Positions 26,230 to 39,457 of a stretch of DNA of 64,000 nucleotides are shown here, piece by piece. Position 1 is the stretch's first letter, and every line of letters begins with the position of its first letter. Source of the stretch: Chrysomallon squamiferum (Eukaryota; Mollusca; Gastropoda; Neomphalida; Peltospiridae); NCBI GenBank assembly GCA_012295275.1, contig CM022670.1:18816698-18880697 (forward strand), read 5' to 3'. Under the pieces are notes generated by a model that was given only the letters and a program-made list of their open reading frames with translations, was not told the DNA's origin and did no database searches. Made by a program: the position numbers and the translations under genes.

Positions 26230-29200
26230 ATTATTTGTTTGTTTATTCATTGTTGTTTTTATGAATTGAACAGAAATTCTTCCTGATGATGATAAGCAAT
26301 TTAAGAGAGTTGGTAAAAATGCACATCTTTGGTGTACAGTGGAAGGGCACTTCAAAAATCCAAAAAAAGTATTTAGGAGACTTACATTTTTGTGGGAAAA
26401 TGAGATTATAAAAAATTCCTTCAGAAAGAATGTAACCAAAGTTAATGGTACGACTATACAGCTGGAAATAAGGAATGCCACTAAAAATGACAATGGCATT
26501 TATATGTGCTGCCTTCTGAAAAAACAAAGTGATAATAACTGCAAAAAAGTGTCAACTGCAGAACTTGTCTTTGGTGGTAATATTAATAGTTATTAAAAAA
26601 TATTTATAAAAAAACCCAAAACATTATACATTCAAAAATAGTGTCTGAATATGTATGTTTGTGTTTGTTTCTGCATGCATATGTATGTATAAGTGTATGT
26701 TTGTGTGAGACAGTGAGTGCATATTTCTCCACGTATATATACTTTTATTTCTGTGTGTTTTTAATGTCACGGTGTGTAAGTGTATGTTGTATGTTTGTGT
26801 TTGTGTGTGTCATGTTTTACATGATAATAAATGTTTTAATTTGTTATTTTAATAGAACACAATTTTATTTATTATGAAATTTAATTAACATTCCAGCTAA
26901 ACATTTTGTAGATGTTCAGTGTCAAACTTTTCAGTGCCTTGTGTTGCAAATGTTTTTTTGTTCATTGTAGAGCCACCTGCAGTTCCAGTACTAAGTCCTG
27001 CAAACTGTACGAATTTCAACATGGAAAGCATGACCTGTCTCATTGACAAGGTGAAAACTGAAGAAGATTTGGGCAATGTCCCTACAAGCTGGGATGTATC
27101 GTTTAGATATTAGTAAGTAATATGTTGAATTTTATATACAAATTAAATAATTTTTAAGCAAAGTTGATTTTGGTACAGTTTTAAAATGTAGAATGTAATA
27201 TTTTAATATTAAGTAAATAATGTTGTATATTTAATAATATTTGATCCATATTTATTGCTTTATTTTGTTTGAAAACTTAGTATTTGATGAGATTTAAATA
27301 AAAATATACTGAATGTTTTGTTTGTTTATTTTTTTCTAACAAACTTATAGTAATGGTAGTCGTATAAGGTGTGATGAAACAAAACCAGAGAAGAAAATTT
27401 TGATTTGTAATATAACAAGTTTTTGGTCAAAGACTAATCATAAATTTGAAGTTGAAGCTGCAAACCTAATAGGAAATGCCACAAAAAGGATTACAATTAA
27501 CCCCTTGAATGTCAGTAAGTATTTGAAAAAGTTGTATCCAATCCCCAACTTTTTTTCATTTATGTTGTTCTGAATACATTACAGTACATTTTAGCATTTT
27601 TGTAACATTTACATTACAGGTTAAATGGATATTTGGTATATGATTTTCAGTTAATTTCAGATGTTATACAATAATATTATACACCATATAATAAATTTTG
27701 TCTGTGTTTGCCATTAGGGATGTGAAATAAATCTATAGGACTTGAGCATGCTATATTATACAATACCGTTTCGAACATTAAATTACTATTTTTTAATATT
27801 TCAGTAATTGTATTTTAGTCATTCACTGGACTTTGGCAATTAGGATTTACATAGTACAAATCTGAATATTAAATTATTATTTTTGCATATTTCAGTAGTT
27901 TTAATTTATTTAGTCATTCATTGCACATAGGATTTATTATTATTTGGGTATATTTCAGTAGTTTTGATTTATTTAGTTATTCATTGGATATAGGATTTAT
28001 TATTTTTGTATATTTCAGTAGTTTAATCTTAATTTAGTAATTCATTGGATATAGGATTTATGGAGTACAAGTTTGAATATTAAATTATTATTTTTGTATT
28101 TTTCAAAAGTTTTATTTGCTTTATTTTCAGTACAACCTGGGGCAGTTAAACAATTTCAAGTCGATTCCAGTCATTCTGGCTTGAACCTGAGTTGGACTTC
28201 ACCTCTTGACTGCACTGATAAACATTTATTATTTATTATTTCATACACATCTAAATGGGAAAAATCAAGTTCAAATGTAAGTGAATAGTGTTTGTGCTTT
28301 ATTTATTTTAATTTTATTTATTTTATAATTTATATACAGTGGAACCTCGGGTTATGAAGCAGGAAATAATTTAAATGTAAACAATCCATTCCAGCCCCCA
28401 GAATAATTTTATTTTCATTGTTTTCAGAGCTTTTTACATGAATAAATACAGAATTTTGTTAAATTAACCATATAGATAGAAAACCATTAAATTAAATACC
28501 GAGATTACTGTGCATTTATTTTAATGCAACTTACAATGTGGTGGAGAGTCAATGTCATGGGGGAGGGGACGGTGTTGGTGAAGAGGAAGAAGTTATCGTT
28601 TGGAAAGCAAGTCTCCTTCCATAGTAACACTGGGCTCTGCTACTTCAGCGGTATGTTTTTGCTTTGCTATCTGTTAAGGAAAAAATCAAGAGAAATTTGC
28701 TTCTCTCTTTGTCGGAGAATGTTATCATTCATTAAGGTCACTGCCCTGTTTGCCACAAGTTTGTTTGGGTGATGGTGTCCAATAAGATCTTCAATATCAG
28801 CTCACTTATTGTAAATATCTTTTATTCTAGTATTAGAAACCTCAGTCCTTTCCTCCTTATCGTCAGACAATTGCTCATCCTTTAATGCCTTGAGTTGTTC
28901 ACTCTGTCTACCTTGAATATCTCTAAGCTTTTCTCTACTATACATCCTGGCCAAAGTTTTCTCCAGGCAGAGTACAAAGTGCAGGTTGAAGTGATATTTC
29001 CAGAAGTCTCTGAGGGTCAATTCAGTATCATTTGTGATCTGAAAACACCTCAGAAAAAGAGCCTTTGTGTACAGTTTCTTGAGTTTTGAGATCACTTGTT
29101 GAAGCAAAGGAGTGGAAATGAGAGGCAGGAATTTGACCTTAATAAAGTTATACTTGATGACCAGGTCCTCCTCCAAATCTGGGGGCATGTTCAGGAGTAT

Positions 29201-32200
29201 TATTTATATCAAGAGACATCTAAGAGGCATATTGTTTTTTCCTCCTCTTCACACTTCGGGCAGACACTTTAGTCAGCCATTCCATGAAGATAAGTCTCGT
29301 CACCCATACCTTCTCATTACCTCTCCACATCACAGGGAGTTTGTTTTCCTGGGTGATAAATGTCCCCTTTGGCATTTTCTTCCAGAAGAAACCTATCTCA
29401 TCACAGTTAAAGATAAAGTTATCAAATTTCACCTTAAATGTTGGAACTTGCAGCTTCCCCATATCTAATAACTGTGAATACCCATTCTTTTTTTAAACTT
29501 CTCAAACCATCATCTACTGGCTTTAAACTCATCACTTTTAGCAAAAGCCTAGCCTTTTCACATATTCTTGCCTCACTAACACTATCTCCAGTAAGTTGCT
29601 TTTCATTGATCCAAATTAAGATAAGCTTTTCAACTTCATCTAAAAGTTTGGACCTTTGCCTTGTTCATTTATCACACTTTTGGCCACATTGGCTGATTTG
29701 ATTACCTTGTTTTACTTGAGGATGGTCCAAATCGTCAATTTCGCCATTCTGTAATCCCTAGTAATGTCAGACACACGATAGCCACTCTCATATTTCTTTC
29801 TTAACCTCTTCTGTGATATGTTTATACTTTCTACCAGCATTATCGCTTTCATTTTTTATATTCTTGGGCACCATATTGGATAGAATATAATAAAAGAATA
29901 TAGACATAAAAGCAGCAACAATTTAAAAATTGCAAGTGCACAATCTCAATGCAAAAGCTATTGAGCTACAACTGCATATTGAAGACTAAAGGCCCTAATT
30001 TATGATACATATTTGCTATAGGGAATGCCTATAATCCTTACTTTTACCTCAGTTTTGACGTAAGCATCTGTTGGCATCTTAACGAGATGTTGATGTCAAA
30101 ACCAACATCAAAAGAAAGCTTGTTGTGGCGCATCACTGTAGTTCGTAACTCAGAACATCAGTCATAAACTGCTCAAGAACACAGTTCATAATCCAATTTA
30201 TTAGTGCTTCAAGGTGTTCATAACCCAAGGTTCCATTGTATTTAAAAAATGTTATATACATACATAAATACATGTGTGTGTGTGGAGTTTGTACTGGTTT
30301 TGTTTTGGGGGGGCGATAATTTAATAAATAAACAGATTAGATATTCAGTAAAGATGCCAATACTAATTTTTTGTTTATTGACTCATTGTTATGATAAATG
30401 AATTATTTGCATGAATGACGATAAGAAACAGATATGTTATCAAGTTATTCTATTTTTTCCCATCTTAAGTATATCCTTGTACTGACATTAGGCAAATCTG
30501 AAATTTTGGCTTATTGCAATAATATTTAATGAATATTATTTCTCAGTATTGTGAAAATGTTCTATTACTCATTTATAAATGGTTAATAACAGGTAACTGT
30601 CTCGGTTGTTTTTGTGTTGAAACAGCACTAAAAGTCACAGGATTTTTGCTCCTATTCATTTTCATATTGCATTACAGACTGATATTTAAATGTAGTTTAC
30701 CTTTTATCATAAGCATCTTTATTATGTCAACACCTATTTTATCAAAATCAGTTTATTCTTAATGGTTCATTTCCATTCCAGCCATCACTCTACTATTAAA
30801 TGTGTCAAAGCTATAGTATATTTATCTGTTGGTTGTTAAAGATTAGCATTTAAAACGCCACTTTTGTGTGAATGTTCACTTCTTTTGTTTATATTTGTTA
30901 TTTAAAAATTTTTTAAAAAGGACCTGATTTTTTTTTTTTTTTTTTTTTTAAATATTTATTGTCAAGTTTCATTTTAATATTTCTATTTAATCTTATCACA
31001 TCCAGGTGACTGTAAATTGCACTAATGAAACTTTTTTGTCATCAATACTGCCAAGAGAGAGCTTGATTTCTGGTGTGCTGTACAAAGTGTGCATTAAGTC
31101 GAAACCATTTGATGGGACAGGCTATTTTAGTCTATCTGTCTGCAAGTCTGTAACTACTTCTGTTGGAGGTAAGATGTTAAAGGAAACATTTTTGAGAAAT
31201 TTCCAGGAATGCTTATTCTCCTTATTATTATTGTTCTTGTCCAAAAACAAAATCATTTAAAATAATTTTTTTAATTTTACTTCTTTTTTGATATTTTTGT
31301 TATTAATATTGATTCATATATATTTTTTTATTTACTTTATTTTTCTTTCTTTCGTAAACTGCAGTAAAGAAATTGGTATTTAAAAAAAATATATAAATCT
31401 GGTGACAGATGAATGTGAATAAAAATGAAAAATAAAAAAAGATCTTTTTAAATTAAATATTAATTGCTTTAGAAAGAGGGTGATTATAAAAACCTGTATT
31501 ATATATAAATATAATATTATTAGTACATAAAATATTTACTTAAACATTTCAATCAGAAATAAATTTTAAAAAGTTGTATCGTATTTTGAAGTTCCTAAAA
31601 GTGGACCCATTGTACATCCGTGGTTCTACAGCTTAGATTGCCGACATTATCCTGTCTTAGCACTTTATTGGAAGGTAAATATATTTTGTTTACTCTTACA
31701 AAAAATGAATAGTAAAAATTATTGGAGAAATACTGATATTTGGAAAAATATGTTTGAAATTTAAAATTTACAATAATCCTAATGTAAATAATCAAGTGAT
31801 CTTAAAAAACAATATTCAAAATGTGGTTTTATTGTTTTTCCTAAAGATGAGTTTTCATTTGAACTTCATTTTACTTCATTATCATATAAACTTATTAATG
31901 AGTTAATTCTGCAAGTTCTGTTTTAGAGCTTATATAGATACTATTCATGTATGGATATTCTAATGCACAATTTTCTGCCTTTCCATAAATAATTGTATAA
32001 TATTTTGTTTTTGCTGTGAATATTATTGAAAAGTAAAAACAAATTATCAGGGACATTTACATGCAAATCCAATAATGCAAACAGTTTTCTGTGGTTGAAT
32101 GTTTGGCAACACTAGAATTGCTAAAACATGAATAACAAAAATTCTTTAATTTCGTAATTCCTTAATTTATTTATTTATTTATTTACTTACTTACTTACTT

Positions 32201-33011
32201 TATCTTCTTCTTCTTATAATTATTATTATTATTATTTATTATTACTTTTTTTTAATTATTTATTTCTAGGAAATACCATTACGTCAAAGAGGAAGCAAAA
32301 ACTTGAAAAATTACAATATTTTCATTGGATCTCAGGAGCAATATGTAAATGGAACAGACGTTTCTGTTATTATCAGTTACACTGAGTTATGTTCAGGTGG
32401 ATACAGAACAGCTTTCATTCAAGCAGAAACATCTGCTGGAGCTTCTGATATTACTTCTATTAAAATATTTTCTCCAAACAAAGGTATGTGATAATACTTT
32501 ATTAATTTCTATATATTAATCTTTAAGAAAACTTAGCATGTACTTTGGTTTAACTTCATTACTTATTTGTATTTTCAGAATATTTTTGTTCTTTGTATCT
32601 GTTGTATATATATATATTTTTTTTTTTTTTTTTTTTAAATGGAAATCTGGGTATGATTCAGTTTAATATGATTTCTAAATTTGGTATAATTCTTCTTATT
32701 ATTATTTTTTTTTTTATTATTATTTTTTTTTTAGTTCCTGCAAAACCATACAGTGTTCAGAAAATTATGAAAAATTCAAAACTTAAAGTAACTTGGAAGA
32801 CAGAAAAAAACACCCATCCACCTGATGTTATACGAGTTCACTGGTGTTATGGATATTACTGGAAGAAAACAGATTTAGTCCATTGTCAGGTTAAAAAAAA
32901 GTTTTCTTTAAAAAATGATGTAATTAAAAACTAAAATTATTTTAAATAAAAATCATATATAACTATATTTTCAGTATGGAAACACAGTTATGTTAAATAT
33001 TTAATAAAAAA

Positions 33012-33063
<52 letters not shown>

Positions 33064-36000
33064 TATTATTTTTATTATTATTTTTAATTAACTTAAAATT
33101 AAACATATCATTTAAAAAATACTTCAAAAATATCAAGGAAATAAAATTATATCATCTTTAGAATATTGTGTACATAACTGCATTTAATATTTAATTTTTT
33201 ATTTATTTCAGAACGAAATTGCTGAAATTGTTGTTTCAAACACAGATGAATTCATGATTCACAGACGTTTCTCTGGCAATCCTATCAAATGTGCAAATTG
33301 TGATTGGAGAATTGCAATTTCCATGGAGACAGATGGCATATCTAGTGGCTTGACATGGGAAAGGAATCCACTCAGTGAAAAAAGTAGAGTGGAAAAGCAA
33401 AATATTTTGTTTATTATTAATTATTTACATTATATTTCTTTTGAGGAAATTAAAATATATTACTTTGATAAACATAATGTTATTTCACTTAAATAGTTTT
33501 TTTCATATTTTTCTCTAAAAAAAACTCTTCTGTCATGGTCTCCATGTTTAACATCAGTTGCTAAAGTGCTTTTGGTAGTAGCAGCAAAACATTTTGTTTG
33601 TTTTATCATTTTAAGAACATCAGCGTACAAATGTTTTTGTATCATTAATCCATTTAGATTTTTGAATTTGCTGGTCATTACTAATTTTCTGTCTTTTGGT
33701 TTTGTACAACTGCTGGTAATGATCACTGTGTTTTAAATTGCATAGCTAAATTTTTATAGCTAAGGCTAATTTTGTAGAGCTAAAGTTTACGCAGTGGATT
33801 TGATGATAGCTGTTTTATGTATTTTATTTTAGACTGCATTGGAAGTTCAAAGAAGCAGGATCATTTCAATTCAAGTGATAGTCTAATTATGTACAAATTG
33901 CTAGCATTGTTTAAAAAGTTACTGTACATGAAAAATTGCTAAATTTTTTGCCATTGTTGACTGCTAATTACTATATAAATTGTTCTGGAATTTACACCTT
34001 TAATCTGAAGTAGACAGCATCTGGATTAGACAAGATTTTGTTCATAATAGATAATGATAGCTGGGCAAATTCTGCGACAAACGCACCCGCTGACCTCTCA
34101 GAAAGTGTGCCTGTTGTAGACGTGCTTCACAACAGCTTGCTCTGATTAGCATGTTAATTTTTTTCAAGGTTAAAGGCTGGGCAGGTCTTTGAAAGCATAC
34201 CAATTTATATTGAAATCCAGATTAGTCAAAGGCCGTTTTTTGCAGAGTCCACTATATATTTATGTATGTATATTTGACCTGAGCAGGATAAAGCTGATAT
34301 ATTAAGACAGTGGCCTGTTATTCTTTTTATCCAGCAATTCCAAACAAAATTAAAATGAAATTAACTATTTTATTTCTCAATACTCTTGACAGTAGTAGAT
34401 CCATGCATATTGATTTCACTGTTGCCTACACATCAAAACAATATATTTTTTAAATAACCACTATTTATTTGGCCTTTTAAAAACTAAACTGACAGTTAAA
34501 CACTGAAGTACATATATATAAATATATATATATATATATAAAACACATAATCTATTGAAGCAAATACAATTCTGTCTCAAAAAAACTATATTTATGGTCG
34601 GTGCCTGAAATCATAGAAATGTATCTAGTCATCACTTTTTGCCATTACATTCAGTGATTGCAGGATATAATTTTATACACACACACACACACATATATAT
34701 GCTAAATGGAGATCAAAAATATGTTGCAGATATGATTAAATAATGTTTCTTCTTTCCGTATGTTGTACTCACACATAAGTACTATATACATAATTACAAA
34801 TACATGTGTGTGTGTGTGTGTGTGTGTGTAATGTTTTTATTTTTTTTTTTACAGTAATATTCAAAGATGGTGATGGAAAAACTGTTATTATCATCTGTGT
34901 CCTTGTAACCTTTTTCATTTGTGTAATGATAATTTGCTTTTTATGGTAATTACAATTATTGTTTAAAGTTTAACATTAGCTGAACACTAATATATATACT
35001 GCATAAACATACACACACACACTCACAAATATGATCATATTCACATACATATATATATAAAAAGAAAAGAAAAAAGTGACATACTGACATTTAAATGCAC
35101 TGTTTTAATGGTAATCCACATAAACATCAGAGCTGTACCAGTAACTGCAGATTTTTAAAATTTAATTATATTATTTCGATTTTTTTTCTTTTCTTTTTTA
35201 GTTTTAACAGCAAGAAAGAACCAAGAGAAAAGATTGAATATCCATCTCATGTATATAAAGTAAGTTTAAATTATTGGTTTATTTCTTTGACAAAACCATA
35301 CCATCATACAGTTGTCTTCTTAACTTTTACCTAACTGGAAACTCTTAAGCTCACCCACTGTTATAAATACCCAACACTAACCTTTCTCAAAAACAAATTT
35401 TCACAAATTTCAAAAATAATAAAATATTATTTTGTGGCAAGAAAGATATGGCAGTTAAATTCAAAATACTTTAAATGTATGTTCACTAGTTTCATCAGTG
35501 TTGACTAATTATTAACAAAGAAAGAAAAATATGTTTTGACTGTGATATTTAGTGATTTGATTTTTTCTTTAGTTCTGTATAGTCTTGTATTCATGTACCT
35601 GTTACCCAGTGTTGTTCTGTAATATTTGTCATTTCTTGTTTATTTTATAATTATTTCCACTACTTTACTTTACTTTAATTTGCTTTTTTATTTTATTTTA
35701 TTTTATTTTACTTTATTTTTTAAATTATTTAGTTTATTGTTGAGCATATGAGTTTCCTGAAAGTACTTTTTGTGTTTTGACTTGTATCTAACCTAATCAC
35801 TGAAAATTACATTAATACATTTAAAGGTTATTATTATTGGGGGGGTTTTGGGGGGGGAATTGGTTTTTTTTCCCAGTAATATATATATGTGGGTTTTTTT
35901 TAATGTACAGTCCACTCAAAATTTACCTTTTTATTTGTAATTTCTAAAAGTCTGAACAATACAATCTACTGGAAAACAAGACCATAAGCTAGAAACAGCA

Positions 36001-37132
36001 AATTTTGATCAGTTTAGACCGTAACTTCTTTGTGAATTAATTTGTAAATTTTTCCTTGTTAAAACTCTTGAGATTTAGTTTTAATGTACTGAATAAAATT
36101 AAAATTTTTGTAATCTACATTATCATTTGTGTTTAAATCAGAATTTTAGTTTCTCATTTCCATTTATAATTAACTCATTCTTGGACTCTACCATAGATTA
36201 ATAATGTTGCCTGAGATCAAAATTATTTATTATTTCCAGATGGGGCCATCTCTGATTTAATGTGACAACTTGATTAATAGTTAAATAATTATGTGTGTGT
36301 GTGTATATGAAACATTAGCAATGTCACAATTATGCACTTTATGCTATCTAGACTTTACCAATGATCACTGATAATGTCATTCTCAAGCAGCGGACAGGGT
36401 GAGGATCATCAAAAATGGCTTGCTGACAGTTTATAAATAGATTTCAAAGAATAAATCTCTTTTGATACTGTTCTGCACACATTTCTATGCATCCTTGCTT
36501 TCAAAATTTAATTTCTTTTAACTGCAATCATCTCCAATATTCTTATGAATAAAAGTTAAAAATTTGCCTTACAAAGTCAAATAAGTAGGCTTAGCAGATG
36601 AGATTTTTTTAAAAACAAATACACTTTCAACAGATCATTTAACTTTATTTCTGCCAAATTTCATGGAAATCTGTAATTGCAATCATGGTTTGTTCAATTA
36701 TGAACAATGTTGAATGCAATTCTTTGTTATGATAATGGATGTCACTATTTGAGGGAATGAAGACACATAATCCAAATGCTGTTGATCAAGAGCATTTGTT
36801 TACCTTATTAATGTGCACTAATTCTGTCCTCAGCAATTTTTCGGTTTTTGTTGATATTTCCTTTGGCAACTGATTAAATAATTGTTTACACTTCTCTTTT
36901 ATACATTTTTAAGGAGATACGGGCATTTTTGTCAGGGTTTTTTACTCAGAGTGTGGCTAATTGACATAATAAAACAATAGGTAAAAACTGATACATTTTT
37001 CAGTGTCCTTCCATTAACAAGATATTTCAGAAAATGTGGTCTCATTTTGTTTTGTTTCTTAAGGCTCTATCCAATGAAACAGGACATTTCCTGGTATATT
37101 TGAACTGAAGTATGTATAATATAATGAAAATA

Positions 37133-37163
<31 letters not shown>

Positions 37164-37710
37164 TATTTTATTTTTTAGTTATTTAAGAATACAGAAGATT
37201 CAAAAAAATCAACTGAGGTAAATGTTTTTCTTTTGCTTTCATTTTCATTTTAAAATTACAAAACAATTGGAATGTGATTCATATAAATTATATAATCCCA
37301 AACATATCAATATATGTGAGCATTAGTTTCGGAACATTAATTGCATTCACTTAATATTTATAATAAGTATATAAAAATATGTATATTTGAACTGAAGTAT
37401 GTATAATATAATGAAAATAATATTATATATATATATATATATATATTATATTATTTTTTTTTTTTAGTTATTTAAGAATACAGAAGATTCAAAAAAAAAT
37501 CAACTAGGTAAATGTTTTTCTTTTTTTGCTTTCATTTTCATTTTAAAATTACAAAACAATTGGAATGTGATTCATATAAATTATATAATCCCAAACATAT
37601 CAATATATGTGAGCATTAGTTTCGGAACATTAATTGCATTCACTTAATATTTATAATAAGTATATAAAAATATGTATATTTGAACTGAAGTATGTATAAT
37701 ATAATGAAAA

Positions 37711-37748
<38 letters not shown>

Positions 37749-38583
37749 TATTTTATTTTTTAGTTATTTAAGAATACAGAAGATTCAAAAAAATCAACTG
37801 AGGTAAATGTTTTTCTTTTGCTTTCATTTTCATTTTAAAATTATGAAACAATTGGAATGTGATTCATATAAATTACATAATCCCAAACATATCAATATAT
37901 GTGAGCATTAGTTTCGGAACATTAATTGCATTCACTTAATATTTATTATAAATATATAAAAATATGTGTATCTAAATTTCCCAGGTATGTTTGTGTCTGT
38001 GTGCATGTGTGCCTCTGAACGAAAAGTTGATGAAAAGACATTTATCAAAAAAATGTATATATAATAACACTTCTATTAATATTTAAAATATGTTGGGGGG
38101 TGTGGTATGTGTTGATTAAATAATTATTCCTTTGATTTTTTTTTTTTTATCGATTTATTTATTTATTTATTTTTTTTTTTCATTAAACAGCCGTTATGTG
38201 ATGAACATTCTAGGACAGATGACAAAGACGAGAAACCAGCAATGAAAGACAGTGGACATAAAAGCAGCCTCTTATCTTCCAAAGAACAAAGAAGTAGTTT
38301 CAGCAGTGACAATAACATGAAAAGCACTTTAAATTTCTCATGTAATTCAGTTTTTAAATCAAAAATGACAGCATCTTCAGAAAAGACGTTTAATTGTGGA
38401 ATACATTCCTCTGGTAAGAGATTACGAGGACCTGGAGAGTTTGATATCTCAGACAGTAGCATGTCTGGAACATGCAGTGATCTGAACAGTGGTACATCTC
38501 ATCACTATGAGATGACTGTTGTAAATAAACTTGACACTAGCTGTGAAGCTTGTCCAAGTTCTCAGGAAACTTTGTTAGTTTAA
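25526..38583 (+). CDS. gp130/Domeless-like class I cytokine receptor, copy 2
   Basis: Exons 25526-25589, 26274-26576, 26971-27112, 27351-27514, 28131-28276, 31006-31168, 31592-31674, 32270-32483, 32735-32889, 33212-33374, 34855-34945, 35211-35259, 37179-37217, 37764-37802 and 38191-38583 join in frame to 735 residues. The order matches copy 1: signal peptide, Ig domain (about 22-122), four FN3-like domains (123-224, 225-327, 328-426, 427-532), membrane span (about 542-563), tail. The class I cysteine pattern in the first FN3 domain is kept, as are the ETLLV end and HHYEMTVV. Compared with copy 1, the Ig domain has 7 extra residues in a charged loop (GHFKNPKKVF region). FN3 domains three and four are 2 and 4 residues shorter, and the last exon is 4 residues longer. 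All these changes are in frame. A further micro-exon at 37468-37507 is 40 nt and must be skipped to keep the frame. Cytokine-receptor function is inferred from architecture. Confidence 0.85.
28337..30238 (-). mobile_element. Degenerate Tigger/pogo-type DNA transposon
   Basis: A 1,902-bp element with terminal inverted repeats lies in the intron between exons 5 and 6 of receptor copy 2. The left end is CAGTGGAACCTCGGGTTATG and the right end is the complement CAATGGAACCTTGGGTTATG. It is flanked by TA on both sides (28335-28336, 30239-30240), the usual Tc1/mariner/pogo target duplication. Copy 1 lacks it at the matching intron site near 4100, which serves as the empty allele. The interior holds a broken transposase on the minus strand. 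Confidence 0.93.
28802..29874 (-). pseudogene. Broken Tigger/pogo-family transposase
   Basis: Reading the minus strand from 29874, an N-terminal helix-turn-helix-like start (MVPKNIKNESDNAGRKYK) loses frame within about 25 codons, then resumes as SGYRVSDI. Further on, 29220-29462 gives FNCDEIGFFWKKMP, matching the first catalytic Asp region of pogo/Tigger DDE transposases. At 28802-29188, MPPDLEEDLVIKYNFIKVKF and LTLRDFWKYHFNL correspond to the C-terminal part of the DDE domain. Frameshifts and stops between these blocks show the gene is dead. Confidence 0.85.
34021..34680. repeat. Unidentified insertion in intron 10 of receptor copy 2
   Basis: The flanks (GACAGCAT to the left, a TATATATGCTAAAT-like stretch to the right) are adjacent in copy 1 near 7728, so about 650 bases are extra here. 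The segment carries the GTGCTTCACAACAGCTTGCT repeat (34116-34165) shared with 13795-14018. It also has a more GC-balanced core, an (AT)n tract at 34511-34540 and (AC)n at 34677-34692. No ORF is present. The family is unknown. Confidence 0.6.
36262..37466 (+). repeat. Homogenised segment shared with receptor copy 1
   Basis: This segment matches 10190-11374 of copy 1 almost base for base, apart from a few small indels such as near 36608, 36640 and 36701. Surrounding introns of the two genes differ at many positions. The left junction at 36262 is composite: just before it the sequence follows copy 1 near 9330, just after it follows copy 1 near 10190. This indicates recent exchange between the two genes. 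Confidence 0.7.
37179..37802 (+). repeat. Tandem micro-exon array (cytoplasmic tail), copy 2
   Basis: Three repeat units about 290 bases long carry micro-exons at 37179-37217, 37468-37507 and 37764-37802. The first and third are 39 nt and encode LFKNTEDSKKSTE. The middle one is altered in length. Intron sequences between units, including the (AT)n tract and the block after it, are almost identical, so the array arose by recent local duplication. Confidence 0.85.
37468..37507 (+). pseudogene. Frame-breaking micro-exon in receptor copy 2
   Basis: Compared with its neighbours, this exon has two extra A residues in the poly-A run and lacks one G before the donor (CTAG|GTAAAT in place of CTGAG|GTAAAT), giving 40 nt. 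Splice sites are intact, so inclusion would shift the tail frame. Either it is skipped or its use gives a truncated, altered receptor tail. A sequencing error in the A-run is possible. Confidence 0.7.
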
Positions 38584-39451
38584 ATTCAGATTAAAATCAT
38601 GGTTTCACACAGCTGCATCAAATATGAAACATAAAAACAGTTGAATCACACATTACCATTAATAATTTACTTACTATATTTATTGTTTGTTTGTTTGGAT
38701 TATATATTTTCTTAAACTAAAATAATTGATTTTAATCATATTAGTGTTTACATTCTATGTTTATCATAACAATGTTTGTGCTGCATTTTACAAAAAATAG
38801 ATTAGAATGATTCTTAAACCAGATTACTGATTATTGAAGTGAAATTTTCATAACCACCTTTTCCACTAACCTGTTTTTTTTTAGAAATGTACATAAACCA
38901 CCTTGTTTAAAGTAATTCTACAAAATATTTTCATTATCTTCTTTATTTCTTCAAAACACGAATTCTCCGTCTCATTCCGATCAGTGCTCTATTTTAATTT
39001 AACCACAAAGGACACATATTCAGTTTCTATTTCATTTTTAAATATTTTCCTTGATAAAAAAAAAGAAAGAATTTCTACTATTCTGTAAATAATTATCTAC
39101 CTTTTGTTAAGTTTACAGCAACACTGGTACTTTACTGAAGCTATATGACATATATCATACATTAAAAATATATATATGTATATTTTATGATTACAACTAA
39201 TGAGCAGTAATTAATAGGGAGCTATTTTTTGTATGTTATTTTTTGTCTTTAATCTAAATCTATATAAAATGAAGTGTTGATGCCAAGAGACAAAAAAATA
39301 TGATATTTAAGTCTTGATCCAATGATACATTTAAAACATTTTTATCCGAGTTTGTCTCATTATTGACACATTTACAGCAGTTTGAAATTAGTTTTTAATC
39401 ATTTCACAATTTTATTTTATTATGACATTTTTTAAATTTTTATTATAAATC

Positions 39452-39457
39452 ATTAAA
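39452..39457 (+). terminator. Candidate polyadenylation signal, receptor copy 2
   Basis: ATTAAA stands at the place of the AATAAA seen in copy 1, about 870 bases after the stop codon, in conserved 3' flank. ATTAAA is the commonest natural variant of the signal. Confidence 0.45.

Noticed and set aside
29112-29701. Plus-strand ORFs of 70-118 codons within copy 2's intron
   Set aside because: They are the reverse strand of the Tigger transposase pseudogene.
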